Origin: Paraburkholderia silviterrae
GTDB lineage: Bacteria > Pseudomonadota > Gammaproteobacteria > Burkholderiales > Burkholderiaceae
Reading direction: 5' to 3'
Length of the DNA: 64,000 bases
NCBI RefSeq assembly: GCF_004353915.1
Contig: NZ_SMRP01000007.1
Span: forward strand, 144,284-208,283
Shown here in pieces: positions 9,073-17,793 of the stretch. Under the pieces are notes generated by a model. The model saw nothing but the letters and a program-made list of their open reading frames with translations. It did no database searches and was not told the DNA's origin. A program made the position numbers and the translations under genes. Every line of letters begins with the position of its first letter. Positions within the stretch are counted from its first letter, which is position 1.

Positions 9073-9753
9073 TCAGGCGAGCAGCGCTGCGGCGTCGAAG
9101 CATTCCCCCTGCCACGCCTGCGCGAGCGCGCGGCAGCGCCCCACGCGCACGGCCGCGCCTTCGCAGTCGACCACGCTGACGTGGTCGGCATGGCGCGGGC
9201 GCGCCGGCCATTGCGTGGTGCGGCCGTCGCTGAAGAGCCAGAGATGACGCTCGCGCGCCGGGTCGCGGCGCGCCGCGCTTTCAAGCAGTTGCGCCGCGCG
9301 GCTCATCCCGGCTTCAAGCGGCGTAGCGCCCCCGCCGCCAATCGGCTCGAGCCAGCGCTCGTTCCACCAGCGCGGCACGGCCGGCCCGAAACGCAGCTCG
9401 GCGCGCACGCCGCCAAAGCAGATCAGCGCCACTTCCACGCGCTCGCTGCGCGCGCGGTCGAACAGCGCGATCAGCAGGCCCTTCGCCAGCGCAAGCTGTC
9501 CATGCGCGAGCATCGAGGCCGAGCAATCGAGCACGAAGCAATGGAGCGCACCGGTGCCGGCCTTATGTCGCACAAAACGCAGATGCGCGGCGCTCAGCGC
9601 GCCGCCGCGCTTCGCGGCGAGCGTGGGCAGCCAGGCGATGCGCGCGCCCGGCACTGCGTCGCGGACGGTGCGCGTGCGTGCGCGCCCCGGGCCTTCACGC
9701 CGCCGTGCACCGCCCTGAACCTGAGCGGCAGCCCTTGCCCGGCGGGTCAGCGT
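9073..9753 (-). CDS. chlD: VWA-domain C-terminal part of ChlD-type cobalt chelatase subunit (reached by -1 frameshift)
   Basis: This frame encodes 226 residues with a von Willebrand A domain: the MIDAS motif DCSAS in FVLDCSASM, and GGGATPL and LFSDGR further on. It matches the C-terminal half of ChlD/BchD medium chelatase subunits. No convincing independent start exists: a CTG at 9750 or a GTG at 9654 are the only near candidates and neither has a clear ribosome site. It is in the -1 frame relative to the ATPase gene upstream and joins it exactly at an A7 run, so a 579-residue ChlD by frameshifting is the preferred reading. Confidence 0.8.
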   Translation of the reverse strand, partial: TLTRRARAAAQVQGGARRREGPGRARTRTVRDAVPGARIAWLPTLAAKRGGALSAAHLRFVRHKAGTGALHCFVLDCSASMLAHGQLALAKGLLIALFDRARSERVEVALICFGGVRAELRFGPAVPRWWNERWLEPIGGGGATPLEAGMSRAAQLLESAARRDPARERHLWLFSDGRTTQWPARPRHADHVSVVDCEGAAVRVGRCRALAQAWQGECFDAAALLA

Positions 9754-9765
9754 TTTTTTGCGGGC
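9747..9765 (-). other. Candidate -1 programmed frameshift site (A7 slippery run) in chlD
   Basis: On the coding strand the zero frame reads GCA AAA AAA CGC TGA, with the A7 run at 9753-9759. A_AAA_AAA is a classic -1 slippery heptamer, and the zero-frame stop follows one codon later. Slipping back one base leads directly into the VWA frame (AAA AAA ACG CTG). Polymerase slippage on A7 is the alternative mechanism. Downstream sequence is GC-rich with possible CCGCC/GGCGG pairing, not folded here. Confidence 0.75.
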
Positions 9766-10811
9766 AGTGGAATCACGCCCTTCACTTGCCGTGCCGCAAC
9801 CGGCTCGGGTGGCAGCTCGCCCCAATCCGGATTTGCTTCGGACTGCAAGCTTTCCGCCGAGGTTTCTTGCGACTTCGACCCCGACCCCGGCCCCGGTTCG
9901 TTTGGCGCACCGCCCTCGCCGCGTTCGCTGCTTGATGGCCGCTGATCCGGCATGACGCGGCGCCGATGCGCAAGCACCGCCTCGGCGACCTCGTCGACGT
10001 GCTCGGGCGCCACCTGCGCCGCGCCTTCGAACGCAGCCAGCGCGCGCGCCGCGCGCAGCATCACCAGATCGGCGCGCATGCCGTCGACGGCGGCCTGAAC
10101 GCACAGCCGCGCCGCCCGCTCGTGCACCGCGTCGCTCAGATCGAGTGCGTCGAGCGCGCCTCGCGCGGCGGCAATGCGCTCAGCAAGCGCTCGCTGCGCC
10201 GCCTCGTGCGCCGCGCAAAACGCCAGCGGGTCGGCATCGAACGCGAGCCGCGCCTTGACAATGCGCTGACGCTCGTCCACATCGAAGCTGTTGTTCAGTT
10301 CGACCGTCAACCCGAAGCGATCCAGTAACTGCGGGCGCAGTTCGCCTTCCTCGGGATTCATCGTCCCCACCAGCACGAAGCGCGCCTCGTGCGTGTGCGA
10401 GACGCCGTCGCGCTCGACCGTATTGACGCCGCTCGCGGCCGCGTCGAGCAACGCGTCGACGAGCGCGTCGGGCAGCAGGTTCACTTCGTCCACGTAGAGC
10501 ACGCCGCCGTGCGCGCGCGCGAGCAGGCCCGGCGAAAAGCGCACCGCGCTCTCGCGCAGCGCCGCTTCGAGGTCGAGCGTGCCGATCAGCTTCTCTTCGC
10601 TCGCGCCGAGCGGCAGCGTGACGAACGCGCCGTCGGGCAACAGCGTGGAGAGCGCGCGCGCCGCCGTCGATTTGGCCGTGCCGCGCGGCCCGCTCACGAG
10701 CACGCCGCCAATCGCCGGATCGACGGCCGCCAGCAGCAGCGCGCGCTGCAACGGCGCCTGGCCGACCAGCGCCGTAAAGGGAAATGCGGCACGCATGCGC
10801 GCTTCGCTCAT
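9747..10811 (-). CDS. chlD: ChlI-like AAA+ ATPase (zero-frame product of chlD; small chelatase subunit)
   Basis: The 354-residue zero-frame product is a MoxR/ChlI-type AAA+ ATPase that energises metal insertion by the large subunit CobN. Walker A is GPRGTAKST at about residues 42-50, Walker B is LYVDEVNLL, and GTMNPEEGELRPQLLDRFGL covers sensor and arginine-finger regions. The C-terminal 60 residues are Glu/Pro/Ser-rich, like the acidic linker between ATPase and VWA parts of ChlD. It starts 2 bases after the cobN stop and ends right after the A7 run, where frameshifting would add the VWA domain. Confidence 0.88.
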   Translation of the reverse strand: MSEARMRAAFPFTALVGQAPLQRALLLAAVDPAIGGVLVSGPRGTAKSTAARALSTLLPDGAFVTLPLGASEEKLIGTLDLEAALRESAVRFSPGLLARAHGGVLYVDEVNLLPDALVDALLDAAASGVNTVERDGVSHTHEARFVLVGTMNPEEGELRPQLLDRFGLTVELNNSFDVDERQRIVKARLAFDADPLAFCAAHEAAQRALAERIAAARGALDALDLSDAVHERAARLCVQAAVDGMRADLVMLRAARALAAFEGAAQVAPEHVDEVAEAVLAHRRRVMPDQRPSSSERGEGGAPNEPGPGSGSKSQETSAESLQSEANPDWGELPPEPVAARQVKGVIPLPAKKR

Positions 10812-10813
10812 GT

Positions 10814-13800
10814 TCAGGATGCCTCCAGATGCTGCCCGGCTTCAATCAGGCGGTGTTCGAGTTGCGCGCGCTGCTCGCCGGGCTGTTGCCACAGGCCGCG
10901 CTGCATCGCTTCGACCAGCCGCTCGCAAATCGCGTGCAGGGCGTGCGGGTTGTGGCGCTGCAAGAAGGCGCGCGTGTCGTCGTCGTGCACATAGGCGTTC
11001 GCGACCAGCGCATATTGATGGTCGCCCACCACGCGCGCGGTCGCGTCATAGCCGAACAGGTAATCGACGGTGGCCGCCATTTCCGCCGCGCCCTTGTAGC
11101 CGTGGCGCTTCACGCCTTCGAGCCACTTCGGGTTCACCACGCGCGAGCGGACCACGCGCGCAATTTCCTCGTGCAGCGGCCGGATGCGCGGCGCGGCGGG
11201 ATTGCTGTGATCGGCGTGATAGAGGCTCGGCTGCGCCTGCGAGAAGTGCCGCGCCGCCGCGGCCATGCCGCCCTGGAACTGGTAGTAGTCGTTCGAGTCG
11301 AGCAGGTCGTGCTCGCGGTTGTCCTGGTTCTGCAACACGACATCGATGGTGGCAAGGCGTGTGCGGAAGGCGTCGCGAGCCTCGTCGCCGGCGCTCTTCT
11401 GTGCATACGCATAGCCGCCCCAGGCCTGGTACGCGTGCGCGAGATCGGCATCGGTCTGCCATTGGCGATGATCGATCATCGATTGCAGCCCCGCGCCATA
11501 CGCACCCGGGCGCGCGCTGAACACGCGCCAGCCCGCGCGGCGGCGCGCCTCGTCCGCGTCCATGCCTTTGGCCACGAGCGCGTCGCGCTCGCGCAGGATA
11601 CGCGCGCGCAGCGGATTCAGATGCTCGGGCTCGTCGAGCTCGGCCACGGCCTGCACGGCGGCATCGAACAGATGCATCACGTTGGGAAAGGCGTCGCGAA
11701 AGAAGCCCGAGACGCGCAAGGTGACGTCGATGCGCGGACGGTCCAGCGCCTCTACCGGCATGATCTCGAAGTCGATCACGCGCTGGCTGCCCGCCGCCCA
11801 TTTCGGGCGCACACCGATCAGCGCGAGCGCCTGGGCGATGTCGTCGCCGCCGGTGCGCATCGTCGCCGTGCCCCATACGGAAAGGCCCACCGCGCGCGGA
11901 TAGTCGCCGTGTTCCTGCAGATGGCGCTCGATGAGCTGCTGCGCCGACTTCATGCCGAGCGACCACGCCGCTTGCGTGGGCACCGCTCGCGTGTCGACCG
12001 AATAGAAGTTGCGTCCCGTGGGCAGCACGTCGGGGCGGCCGCGCGAGGGCGAGCCGCTCGGGCCGGGCGGCACGAAGCGGCCCTCGAGGCCACGGCGAAA
12101 CTGGCGCAATTCCTCCGGCCCGCAGGCGTCGAGGCGCGGCAGCACGTCGTCGCGCAGACGCGCGACGACGCGGGCCGCGTGCGGCAAGTCTTGCGTCGCG
12201 CTTTCCGGTGCACCCGGCTTGCCCTCGCAAACGCCGGCAAGCCATGACGCCGCCAGCGCTTCGAGCCGCTCGCGCGTGTCGCCCGCATGGCGCCACCGCG
12301 CGTCGCTCGCCTGCGCGAGCAGCGCGGGCTTCGGCCCGGTCCACGGCGCGGCCCAGTCGACGCTCGCGGGATCGAGCAGATGATCGATCCCGAGATCGCG
12401 CGCGAGCGCGTCGATCAGGCCCGCGTTCGCGCCCTGCCCGTCGCCGCATGGATAGCGGCCCAGCGCAAGCAGCGTGTCGCGCCGCTGCGTGCCTTGCGGC
12501 GAAATGCCGAAGGTGTGCAGGCCGTCGCGGATCTGCGCTTCTTTCAGCTCGCAAAGATACGCGTCGGCGCGCGTGAGCAATTCGTCCTCGGCCTGCTGGT
12601 CCTGCGGCGCTGCGATGCTCAGCTCCTCGTGCAGGCGATGCTCGATGATCGTCGCGAGTATCGTCTTGCGCAGCAGCCTGGCCCGGCGCGGGTCGACCAT
12701 GATTGCTTCGTAATACTCATCGACCTGGCGTTCGAGATCCTGCAACGGGCCGTAGTTCTCCGCGCGCGTGAGCGGCGGCATCAAGTGATCGATGATCACG
12801 GCCTGTGCGCGGCGCTTCGCTTGGCTGCCCTCGCCCGGGTCGTTGACGATGAACGGGTACAGATGCGGCAGCGGCCCGAGCGCCATGTCGGGCCAGCAGG
12901 TCTCGGCGAGCGCCACGCTCTTGCCCGGCAGCCATTCGAGATTGCCATGCTTGCCGACGTGCGCGATCGCGTCGATGCCGAAAGTATCGCGCAGCCAGAA
13001 GTAGAACGCGAGATACGCATGGGGCGGCACGAGCTCGGCGTCGTGATAGTTCGCGTAGCTGTCGTCGCCACGCGAGCGCGAGGGCTGGATGCCGACGAAC
13101 ACCAGGCCGCAGCGCCAGCCCGCGATCATGAAGCGGCCGCGGCGCACCGTGGGGTCCTGCTCGGGCGTGCCCCAGCGCGCGATGAGCGCGTTCTGCGCCT
13201 CCACGGGCAATTGCGCAAAGCGCTTGCGGTAGTCGTCGAGCGCAAGGCTTTGCCACGCGGGACGCAGCGCGCGCGTATCGGGATCGTTGGTCACGCCCTG
13301 CGTGAGCGTGTGCATGAGCGCCTCGCCGTCCTCGGGCAAATCGGAAACGCCATAGCCTTCGTCGCGCAGCATGCGCAAGATGCCCACGACCGATGCTGGC
13401 GTATCGAGCCCCACGCCGTTGCCGATGCGCCCTTCGCTCATCGGATAGTTCGCGAGCACGAGCGCGAGCTTCTTCTGCGCGTTCGGCAACTGGCGCAGCC
13501 TGCACCAGCGCCGCGCGAGTTCCGCGACGAACGCCACGCGCTCCGCATCGGGCTGATAGCGGACCACGTCCACCTGGGTCACCTTGCAGTGATACGCGAG
13601 GCCCTTGAAGCTGATCGCGCGCGTGATCACGCGGCCATCGACTTCGGGCAGCGCGATATGCATGGCGATGTCGCGCGAGTTGAGGCCGTGATTGTCCTTG
13701 AGCCAGTCGTCGCGATTGCCGCCGCTCAGGATCACCTGGAGCACGGGGGCGTCGCCCGCGATCGCGAGCGGTTCGGGGTCGTCAAGCGACGAGGCCGCGA

Positions 13801-14608
13801 ACGCCGTGGTATTGAGCACGAGCGAGACATCGTGCTCGAGCGCGAGGCGGTCGAGCACGTCGCGGCTCAGCGCGTCCTTGAGCGACGTAATGGCGAGCGG
13901 CAGCGGATTGATGCTGCGTTCGGCGAGCGCGTCGATGAGCGCATCGAATGCGGCCGTGTTGGCAGCCTGCAAATGCGCCTTGTAGAACAGGATCGCCACC
14001 ACGGGCGCGCCCGGCAGCCAGCGCGCGCGCCAGTCGTCGATGGTCGCGATATCGCGCTGCGGGTGATACAGCGCGGCGGCGGGCAACGCCACGGGCGGCG
14101 CGGGCTCCGCGCCCCACTTGAACGCCTGCCACGCGAGCGCGCGCAAAAAGCCTTCGGCGTTGGCCGCGCCGCCTTCGCGCAGATAGCGCCACAACAGCCG
14201 GCAAAATTCGGGCTCAGCGCGGCTCTTTGCGATCAGGTTCGGATCTTCCTGCAGGTCGCCGGAGAACATCGCGAGCAATTGCCCGCGCTTTTGCGCGAGC
14301 GTGACGACCTGTTCAATGCCGTAAGGCCAGTACGTCTCGCCGCCCAGATGATCGACCACGACCACGCGCGCATGCTGCAGGACATCGTCGACATAGAAGT
14401 CCACCGAGGCGGGCTGGCGCAGATACGTGACGTTCGCGAGCCGCACGCTCGGAAAGCCTGCGGGCAGGCGCGGCACGACGCTCGCGAGCAAGGCGAGCGT
14501 CGTGTCGGCGGAGCTGAGCACGACGATCTCGGCAGGCTGCTGGTCGATGCGGACGACGCCCTGCGTGTCGTCGACGAAGCCGCCCGGCGTGGTGCGCAGC
14601 AAATGCAT
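10814..14608 (-). CDS. cobN: Cobaltochelatase large subunit CobN
   Basis: The 1264-residue protein is the large, tetrapyrrole-binding subunit that inserts cobalt into hydrogenobyrinic acid a,c-diamide with ATP used by the AAA+ partners. The CobN/ChlH signature HVGKHGNLEWLPGK and the length fit the family. It lies 67 bases after cobW and 2 bases before chlD on the same strand, so the three genes form an operon behind the second cobalamin riboswitch. CobS and CobT, the usual CobN partners, are not in the window; the ChlI/ChlD-type gene takes their place. Confidence 0.95.
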   Translation of the reverse strand: MHLLRTTPGGFVDDTQGVVRIDQQPAEIVVLSSADTTLALLASVVPRLPAGFPSVRLANVTYLRQPASVDFYVDDVLQHARVVVVDHLGGETYWPYGIEQVVTLAQKRGQLLAMFSGDLQEDPNLIAKSRAEPEFCRLLWRYLREGGAANAEGFLRALAWQAFKWGAEPAPPVALPAAALYHPQRDIATIDDWRARWLPGAPVVAILFYKAHLQAANTAAFDALIDALAERSINPLPLAITSLKDALSRDVLDRLALEHDVSLVLNTTAFAASSLDDPEPLAIAGDAPVLQVILSGGNRDDWLKDNHGLNSRDIAMHIALPEVDGRVITRAISFKGLAYHCKVTQVDVVRYQPDAERVAFVAELARRWCRLRQLPNAQKKLALVLANYPMSEGRIGNGVGLDTPASVVGILRMLRDEGYGVSDLPEDGEALMHTLTQGVTNDPDTRALRPAWQSLALDDYRKRFAQLPVEAQNALIARWGTPEQDPTVRRGRFMIAGWRCGLVFVGIQPSRSRGDDSYANYHDAELVPPHAYLAFYFWLRDTFGIDAIAHVGKHGNLEWLPGKSVALAETCWPDMALGPLPHLYPFIVNDPGEGSQAKRRAQAVIIDHLMPPLTRAENYGPLQDLERQVDEYYEAIMVDPRRARLLRKTILATIIEHRLHEELSIAAPQDQQAEDELLTRADAYLCELKEAQIRDGLHTFGISPQGTQRRDTLLALGRYPCGDGQGANAGLIDALARDLGIDHLLDPASVDWAAPWTGPKPALLAQASDARWRHAGDTRERLEALAASWLAGVCEGKPGAPESATQDLPHAARVVARLRDDVLPRLDACGPEELRQFRRGLEGRFVPPGPSGSPSRGRPDVLPTGRNFYSVDTRAVPTQAAWSLGMKSAQQLIERHLQEHGDYPRAVGLSVWGTATMRTGGDDIAQALALIGVRPKWAAGSQRVIDFEIMPVEALDRPRIDVTLRVSGFFRDAFPNVMHLFDAAVQAVAELDEPEHLNPLRARILRERDALVAKGMDADEARRRAGWRVFSARPGAYGAGLQSMIDHRQWQTDADLAHAYQAWGGYAYAQKSAGDEARDAFRTRLATIDVVLQNQDNREHDLLDSNDYYQFQGGMAAAARHFSQAQPSLYHADHSNPAAPRIRPLHEEIARVVRSRVVNPKWLEGVKRHGYKGAAEMAATVDYLFGYDATARVVGDHQYALVANAYVHDDDTRAFLQRHNPHALHAICERLVEAMQRGLWQQPGEQRAQLEHRLIEAGQHLEAS

Positions 14609-14675
14609 GGCGTTCTCGTGTGCTTCTGTGAATCAGTGGGTCAGTGGTCGCGCATGTGTATGTGCATACGCACGC

Positions 14676-15779
14676 TCATTGCGCCGGCGCGGTCTGCGCG
14701 CAAGAAGCGAGCGCGGCGTCGAACGCGCGTTGCAGCACGGCCACATCGAGATCCTCGCCAATCAGCACGAAGCGGCTCGCGAGCGGCTGCGCCGCGTTTT
14801 CCTGCGCACTCCAGCGGCGGTCGAAGTAGCTGTCGAAGCGGCGGCCCACGCCTTGAATCACGAGGCGCATCGGCGCGCCCGGCAGCGCGGCGAAACCCTT
14901 CACGCGATAGATCGTGTGCGCGTCCACGAGCTTTTGCAGCGCCTCGATCGCGGCCTCGCGCGAGCTCGCGCTGCCCTGCACGACGACCGAATCGAACTCG
15001 TCGTGATGATGGTCGGCGTCGTCGGCGGAACCGTGGTGGTCGTGGCGCAGATGAATGCTCTCCTCCGAAGCTGCTTCGAGGCCGAGCAGCGTGTGCAGAT
15101 CGAGCTGGCCATGCTGTGCGCGCACGATCTTCACTTGCGGCGGCAGCTCCGCGCGCAAGTCTTCGATGAGCGCTTCCTGCGCCGCGGCATCGATGAGATC
15201 GGTCTTGTTGAGGATGACGAGGTCGGCCGCCGAGAGCTGATCTTCGAACAGCTCGTGCAGCGGCGACTCGTGATCGAGATTCGGATCGGCCTTGCGCTGC
15301 GCATCGACGGCCTGCGGGTTCTCCGCGAACTGGCCGCTCGCGGCGGCGGGACCGTCGACCACGGTCACGACCGCATCGACGGTGAACGCATTGCGGATCG
15401 ACGGCCAGTTGAAGGCCTGCACGAGTGGCTTGGGCAGCGCGAGGCCCGAGGTCTCGATCAGCACGTGGTCGATCTCGCCGCGGCGCTCGAGCAGTTGCTC
15501 CATCACCGGGAAGAACTCTTCCTGCACGGTGCAGCACAGGCAGCCATTGGCGAGCTCGTAGAGCGCGCCGGCCTTCTCGTTGCCGTTCTCATCGCAGCCG
15601 ATGCCGCAGCCGCGCAGGATCTCGCCGTCGATGCCGAGCTCGCCGAACTCGTTGACGATCACGGCGACGCGCAGGCCGCCCGCGTGCTTGAGGATATGGC
15701 GCAGCAGCGTGGTCTTGCCGCTGCCGAGAAAGCCCGTGACGATGGTGACGGGGATCTTGCGCATGTGCTGCGTTTGCAT
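14676..15779 (-). CDS. cobW: CobW-family GTPase (cobalt chaperone candidate)
   Basis: The 367-residue G3E GTPase carries the P-loop GFLGSGKTT at residues 16-24, the metal-binding GCLCC motif, NKTD for guanine specificity, and a His/Asp-rich loop (HLRHDHHG and DDADHHHDE) before the C-terminal CobW domain. Family members are thought to deliver metal; next to cobN the likely cargo is cobalt. The ATG at 15779 is preceded by AAGGAG. The frame is open further upstream, but that part lies in the riboswitch leader. Confidence 0.92.
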   Translation of the reverse strand: MQTQHMRKIPVTIVTGFLGSGKTTLLRHILKHAGGLRVAVIVNEFGELGIDGEILRGCGIGCDENGNEKAGALYELANGCLCCTVQEEFFPVMEQLLERRGEIDHVLIETSGLALPKPLVQAFNWPSIRNAFTVDAVVTVVDGPAAASGQFAENPQAVDAQRKADPNLDHESPLHELFEDQLSAADLVILNKTDLIDAAAQEALIEDLRAELPPQVKIVRAQHGQLDLHTLLGLEAASEESIHLRHDHHGSADDADHHHDEFDSVVVQGSASSREAAIEALQKLVDAHTIYRVKGFAALPGAPMRLVIQGVGRRFDSYFDRRWSAQENAAQPLASRFVLIGEDLDVAVLQRAFDAALASCAQTAPAQ

Positions 15780-16049
15780 GAAGTGCTCCTTCGGCACGCG
15801 GCCGCAGGTGGGATGCGCCGCGTGCTGCTCGCGCGCACGTCTTTGCGTGGTGCCGTCACACACCGCGCGGCCTGCACCGCGCGCGCCTGCTGGTCCACGC
15901 ACAACGCACCGGCAGCATGAGCTGCGCGAGGGCGTTGCGTGGCGCGCCGCGAGGCTGGCACAACGGTGAAACGCAAAGACGCGCCACGGACAAAGCCCGG
16001 CTGACGCATGGAAATCATGGACCCGGCGCCGCAACCCCGCAGCGCGCGT

Positions 16050-16265
16050 CCCTCGTATCTGGCCGGTATCCGGACTGACGAAGCGCCGCTTCACCTTCCC
16101 GCGCGGCCGGCCTTGCGGCCCACCTGCGCAGTGGCATCGCGCATGCCATGCATGCTTTGAAGCGGCTTGCATCGACCTTGCGGCCGACGCGCTCGTTGTA
16201 CCGTTGCGGGTGCAGTTCAGGTTGGCCATGCCCGTGGCGGGATGGCTCCCTGATTCCCGTTTAAC
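16050..16265 (-). ncRNA. Cobalamin riboswitch (cobW leader)
   Basis: Read on the minus strand, the aptamer landmarks appear in order: GGGAATC near 16258, GCACCCGCAACGGTA near 16210, GCCACTG near 16136, GGGAAGGTGAAG near 16100, and the terminal AGTCCGGATACCGGCC near 16062-16077. It should repress cobW-cobN-chlD when adenosylcobalamin is abundant. About 270 bases separate the aptamer from the cobW start; that leader has no convincing gene. Confidence 0.93.
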
Positions 16266-16514
16266 TGCGTGCAGAACGTAAGCGCACGCGAGCACCAGAG
16301 TGCGTGCGAGTGTAGGCGCGGGCCGCGCGCGCGTCAACCAGCGAGTGCGCTGCATGAGGCGCGCGGCGGCCGCTCGCAAGGCCCGCGCTGGGCTCGCGTT
16401 GGGCCCGCGTTGGACCGATTGCGCGCGCTCCGGTTTTACCCTTGGCGCGGCCCAGCCCATGCACGAAGGCCGGAATGCGTGTGCTATCGTATGCGCGCAT
16501 CCGGAGTGCATCGC

Positions 16515-17063
16515 ATGCACGCCCTGGCGTCCACACCATGCAATGCGTCCCGCTCTGCGCACGCCACGCCCTCGAACTCGCGCATTCACGTGAACCGCTC
16601 CCTGCCTGCCGACGCCTTGCCCACCGCCCCCGCATCAGTGCACAATCCAGCGCCGCTCGCGCTGGGTCTCGGCTGCCGCAGTGGCGTGACGCTCGCGCAG
16701 GTGGAGGCGACCGTGCATGCGGCGCTCGGCGCCTGGCCGCTCGCACGCGTGAAGACCGTTGCCACGCTCGACGCGAAAGCAGCAGAACCCGCCCTGCTCG
16801 CGTTCTGCGCCAGGCATGCGCTGCCGTTGCAGGCCTTCGCACGCGAAAACGTGAACGCCATGGGCATGCAGTCCGGGGCAAGCGTTGCGGCACATGCGCG
16901 CTTTGGCGTGCAGGGCGTATGCGAGCCGTGTGCACAGCTCGCCGCACTTGGAGGCCCGCTCGTGCGCGGCAAGCTCGCGCTCGACGGCGTGACTGTCGCG
17001 ATCGCGGCTTTCGCCGAGGCGTCACAGGCAGACGCGCAAACCGCCGCACAAGCCCCCACATAA
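16515..17063 (+). CDS. cobE: CobE/CbiG C-terminal-domain protein
   Basis: This protein of about 182 residues contains the CobE/CbiG C-terminal fold: LGLGCRSGVTL near residue 47, a VATLDAKAAEPAL stretch, and a C-terminal AxFGVQGVCEPCA and LVRGKLALDGVTVAIA segment. CobE is linked to corrin-ring synthesis, with an imprecisely known role. The ATG at 16515 follows GGAG at a fair distance. ATG 16491 and GTG 16590 are alternatives. It is divergent from the cobW riboswitch. With the CbiG N/mid module fused to CobJ, this gene completes a split CbiG. Confidence 0.82.
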   Translation: MHALASTPCNASRSAHATPSNSRIHVNRSLPADALPTAPASVHNPAPLALGLGCRSGVTLAQVEATVHAALGAWPLARVKTVATLDAKAAEPALLAFCARHALPLQAFARENVNAMGMQSGASVAAHARFGVQGVCEPCAQLAALGGPLVRGKLALDGVTVAIAAFAEASQADAQTAAQAPT

Positions 17064-17186
17064 ATCAAACACGCGGCAGGCGCGCACAGTAACGCACCCC
17101 AGCGCGCCGCAATCGAAACAACATTCCCGGCCCTGCCCGCAAGAAGAACCGCGACGAAGGCCGCAACACAGGACACACCCGCAACG

Positions 17187-17789
17187 ATGAAAACCGATCC
17201 CGAGTCCCACCAACGCATGACCGAGCGCCGCCGCGAAGGCCACGAAAAGAAGCAGGCCGCCGCGACGCACGAAAAGGGTCTGCTCATCGTCAACACCGGT
17301 AACGGCAAGGGCAAGAGCACGGCCGCGTTCGGCATGGCCGTGCGCGTGCTGGGTCACGGCATGAAGCTCGGTGTGGTGCAGTTCATCAAGGGTGCGCTGC
17401 ATACGTCCGAGCGCGACTTTCTCGGCAGCGTCGCGCACTGCGACTTCATCACGATGGGCGATGGCTACACCTGGAACACACAGGACCGCGACGCCGACAT
17501 CGCCACGGCGCGCAAGGGCTGGAACGCCGCGAAGCGCATGATCGAGAGCGGCGAATACGGCATGGTGATCCTCGACGAGCTCAACACGGTGCTCAAGTAC
17601 GAGTATCTGCCGCTCGACGAAGTGCTCGGCGTGCTCACCGCGCGCGGCGCCATGCAGCACGTCGTGGTCACGGGCCGTCACGCCCCCGATGCGCTGATCG
17701 AAGCCGCCGACCTCGTCACCGAAATGCGGATCGTGAAGCATCCGTACCGCGAGCAAGGCGTGAAGGCGCAAAAGGGCGTGGAGTTCTGA
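17187..17789 (+). CDS. cobO: Cob(I)yrinic acid a,c-diamide adenosyltransferase CobO
   Basis: The 200-residue BtuR/CobO/CobA-type enzyme transfers the adenosyl group of ATP to reduced cobalt of the corrinoid. The P-loop TGNGKGKST lies at residues 37-45, with GDGYTW and DELNTVLKY motifs as expected. It lies 123 bases after cobE and 4 bases before cobB on the same strand. Confidence 0.95.
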   Translation: MKTDPESHQRMTERRREGHEKKQAAATHEKGLLIVNTGNGKGKSTAAFGMAVRVLGHGMKLGVVQFIKGALHTSERDFLGSVAHCDFITMGDGYTWNTQDRDADIATARKGWNAAKRMIESGEYGMVILDELNTVLKYEYLPLDEVLGVLTARGAMQHVVVTGRHAPDALIEAADLVTEMRIVKHPYREQGVKAQKGVEF

Positions 17790-17793
17790 CGCG

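Noticed and set aside
9073..10811. Bacteriochlorophyll magnesium chelatase
   Set aside because: The ATPase/VWA proteins resemble ChlI/ChlD, but they sit behind cobN and a B12 riboswitch and no other photosynthesis gene is present, so cobalt chelation is the better call.
12287..15169. A very long open frame (960 codons) on the strand opposite cobN and cobW
   Set aside because: It lies antisense to cobN and the cobW end; such frames appear because GC-rich codon use leaves few stops. The translation is Arg/Ala/His-rich without family motifs.
15659..16018. A possible small gene in the cobW leader
   Set aside because: Low-complexity Arg/Ala-rich translation overlapping cobW in another frame and the riboswitch end; no ribosome site.
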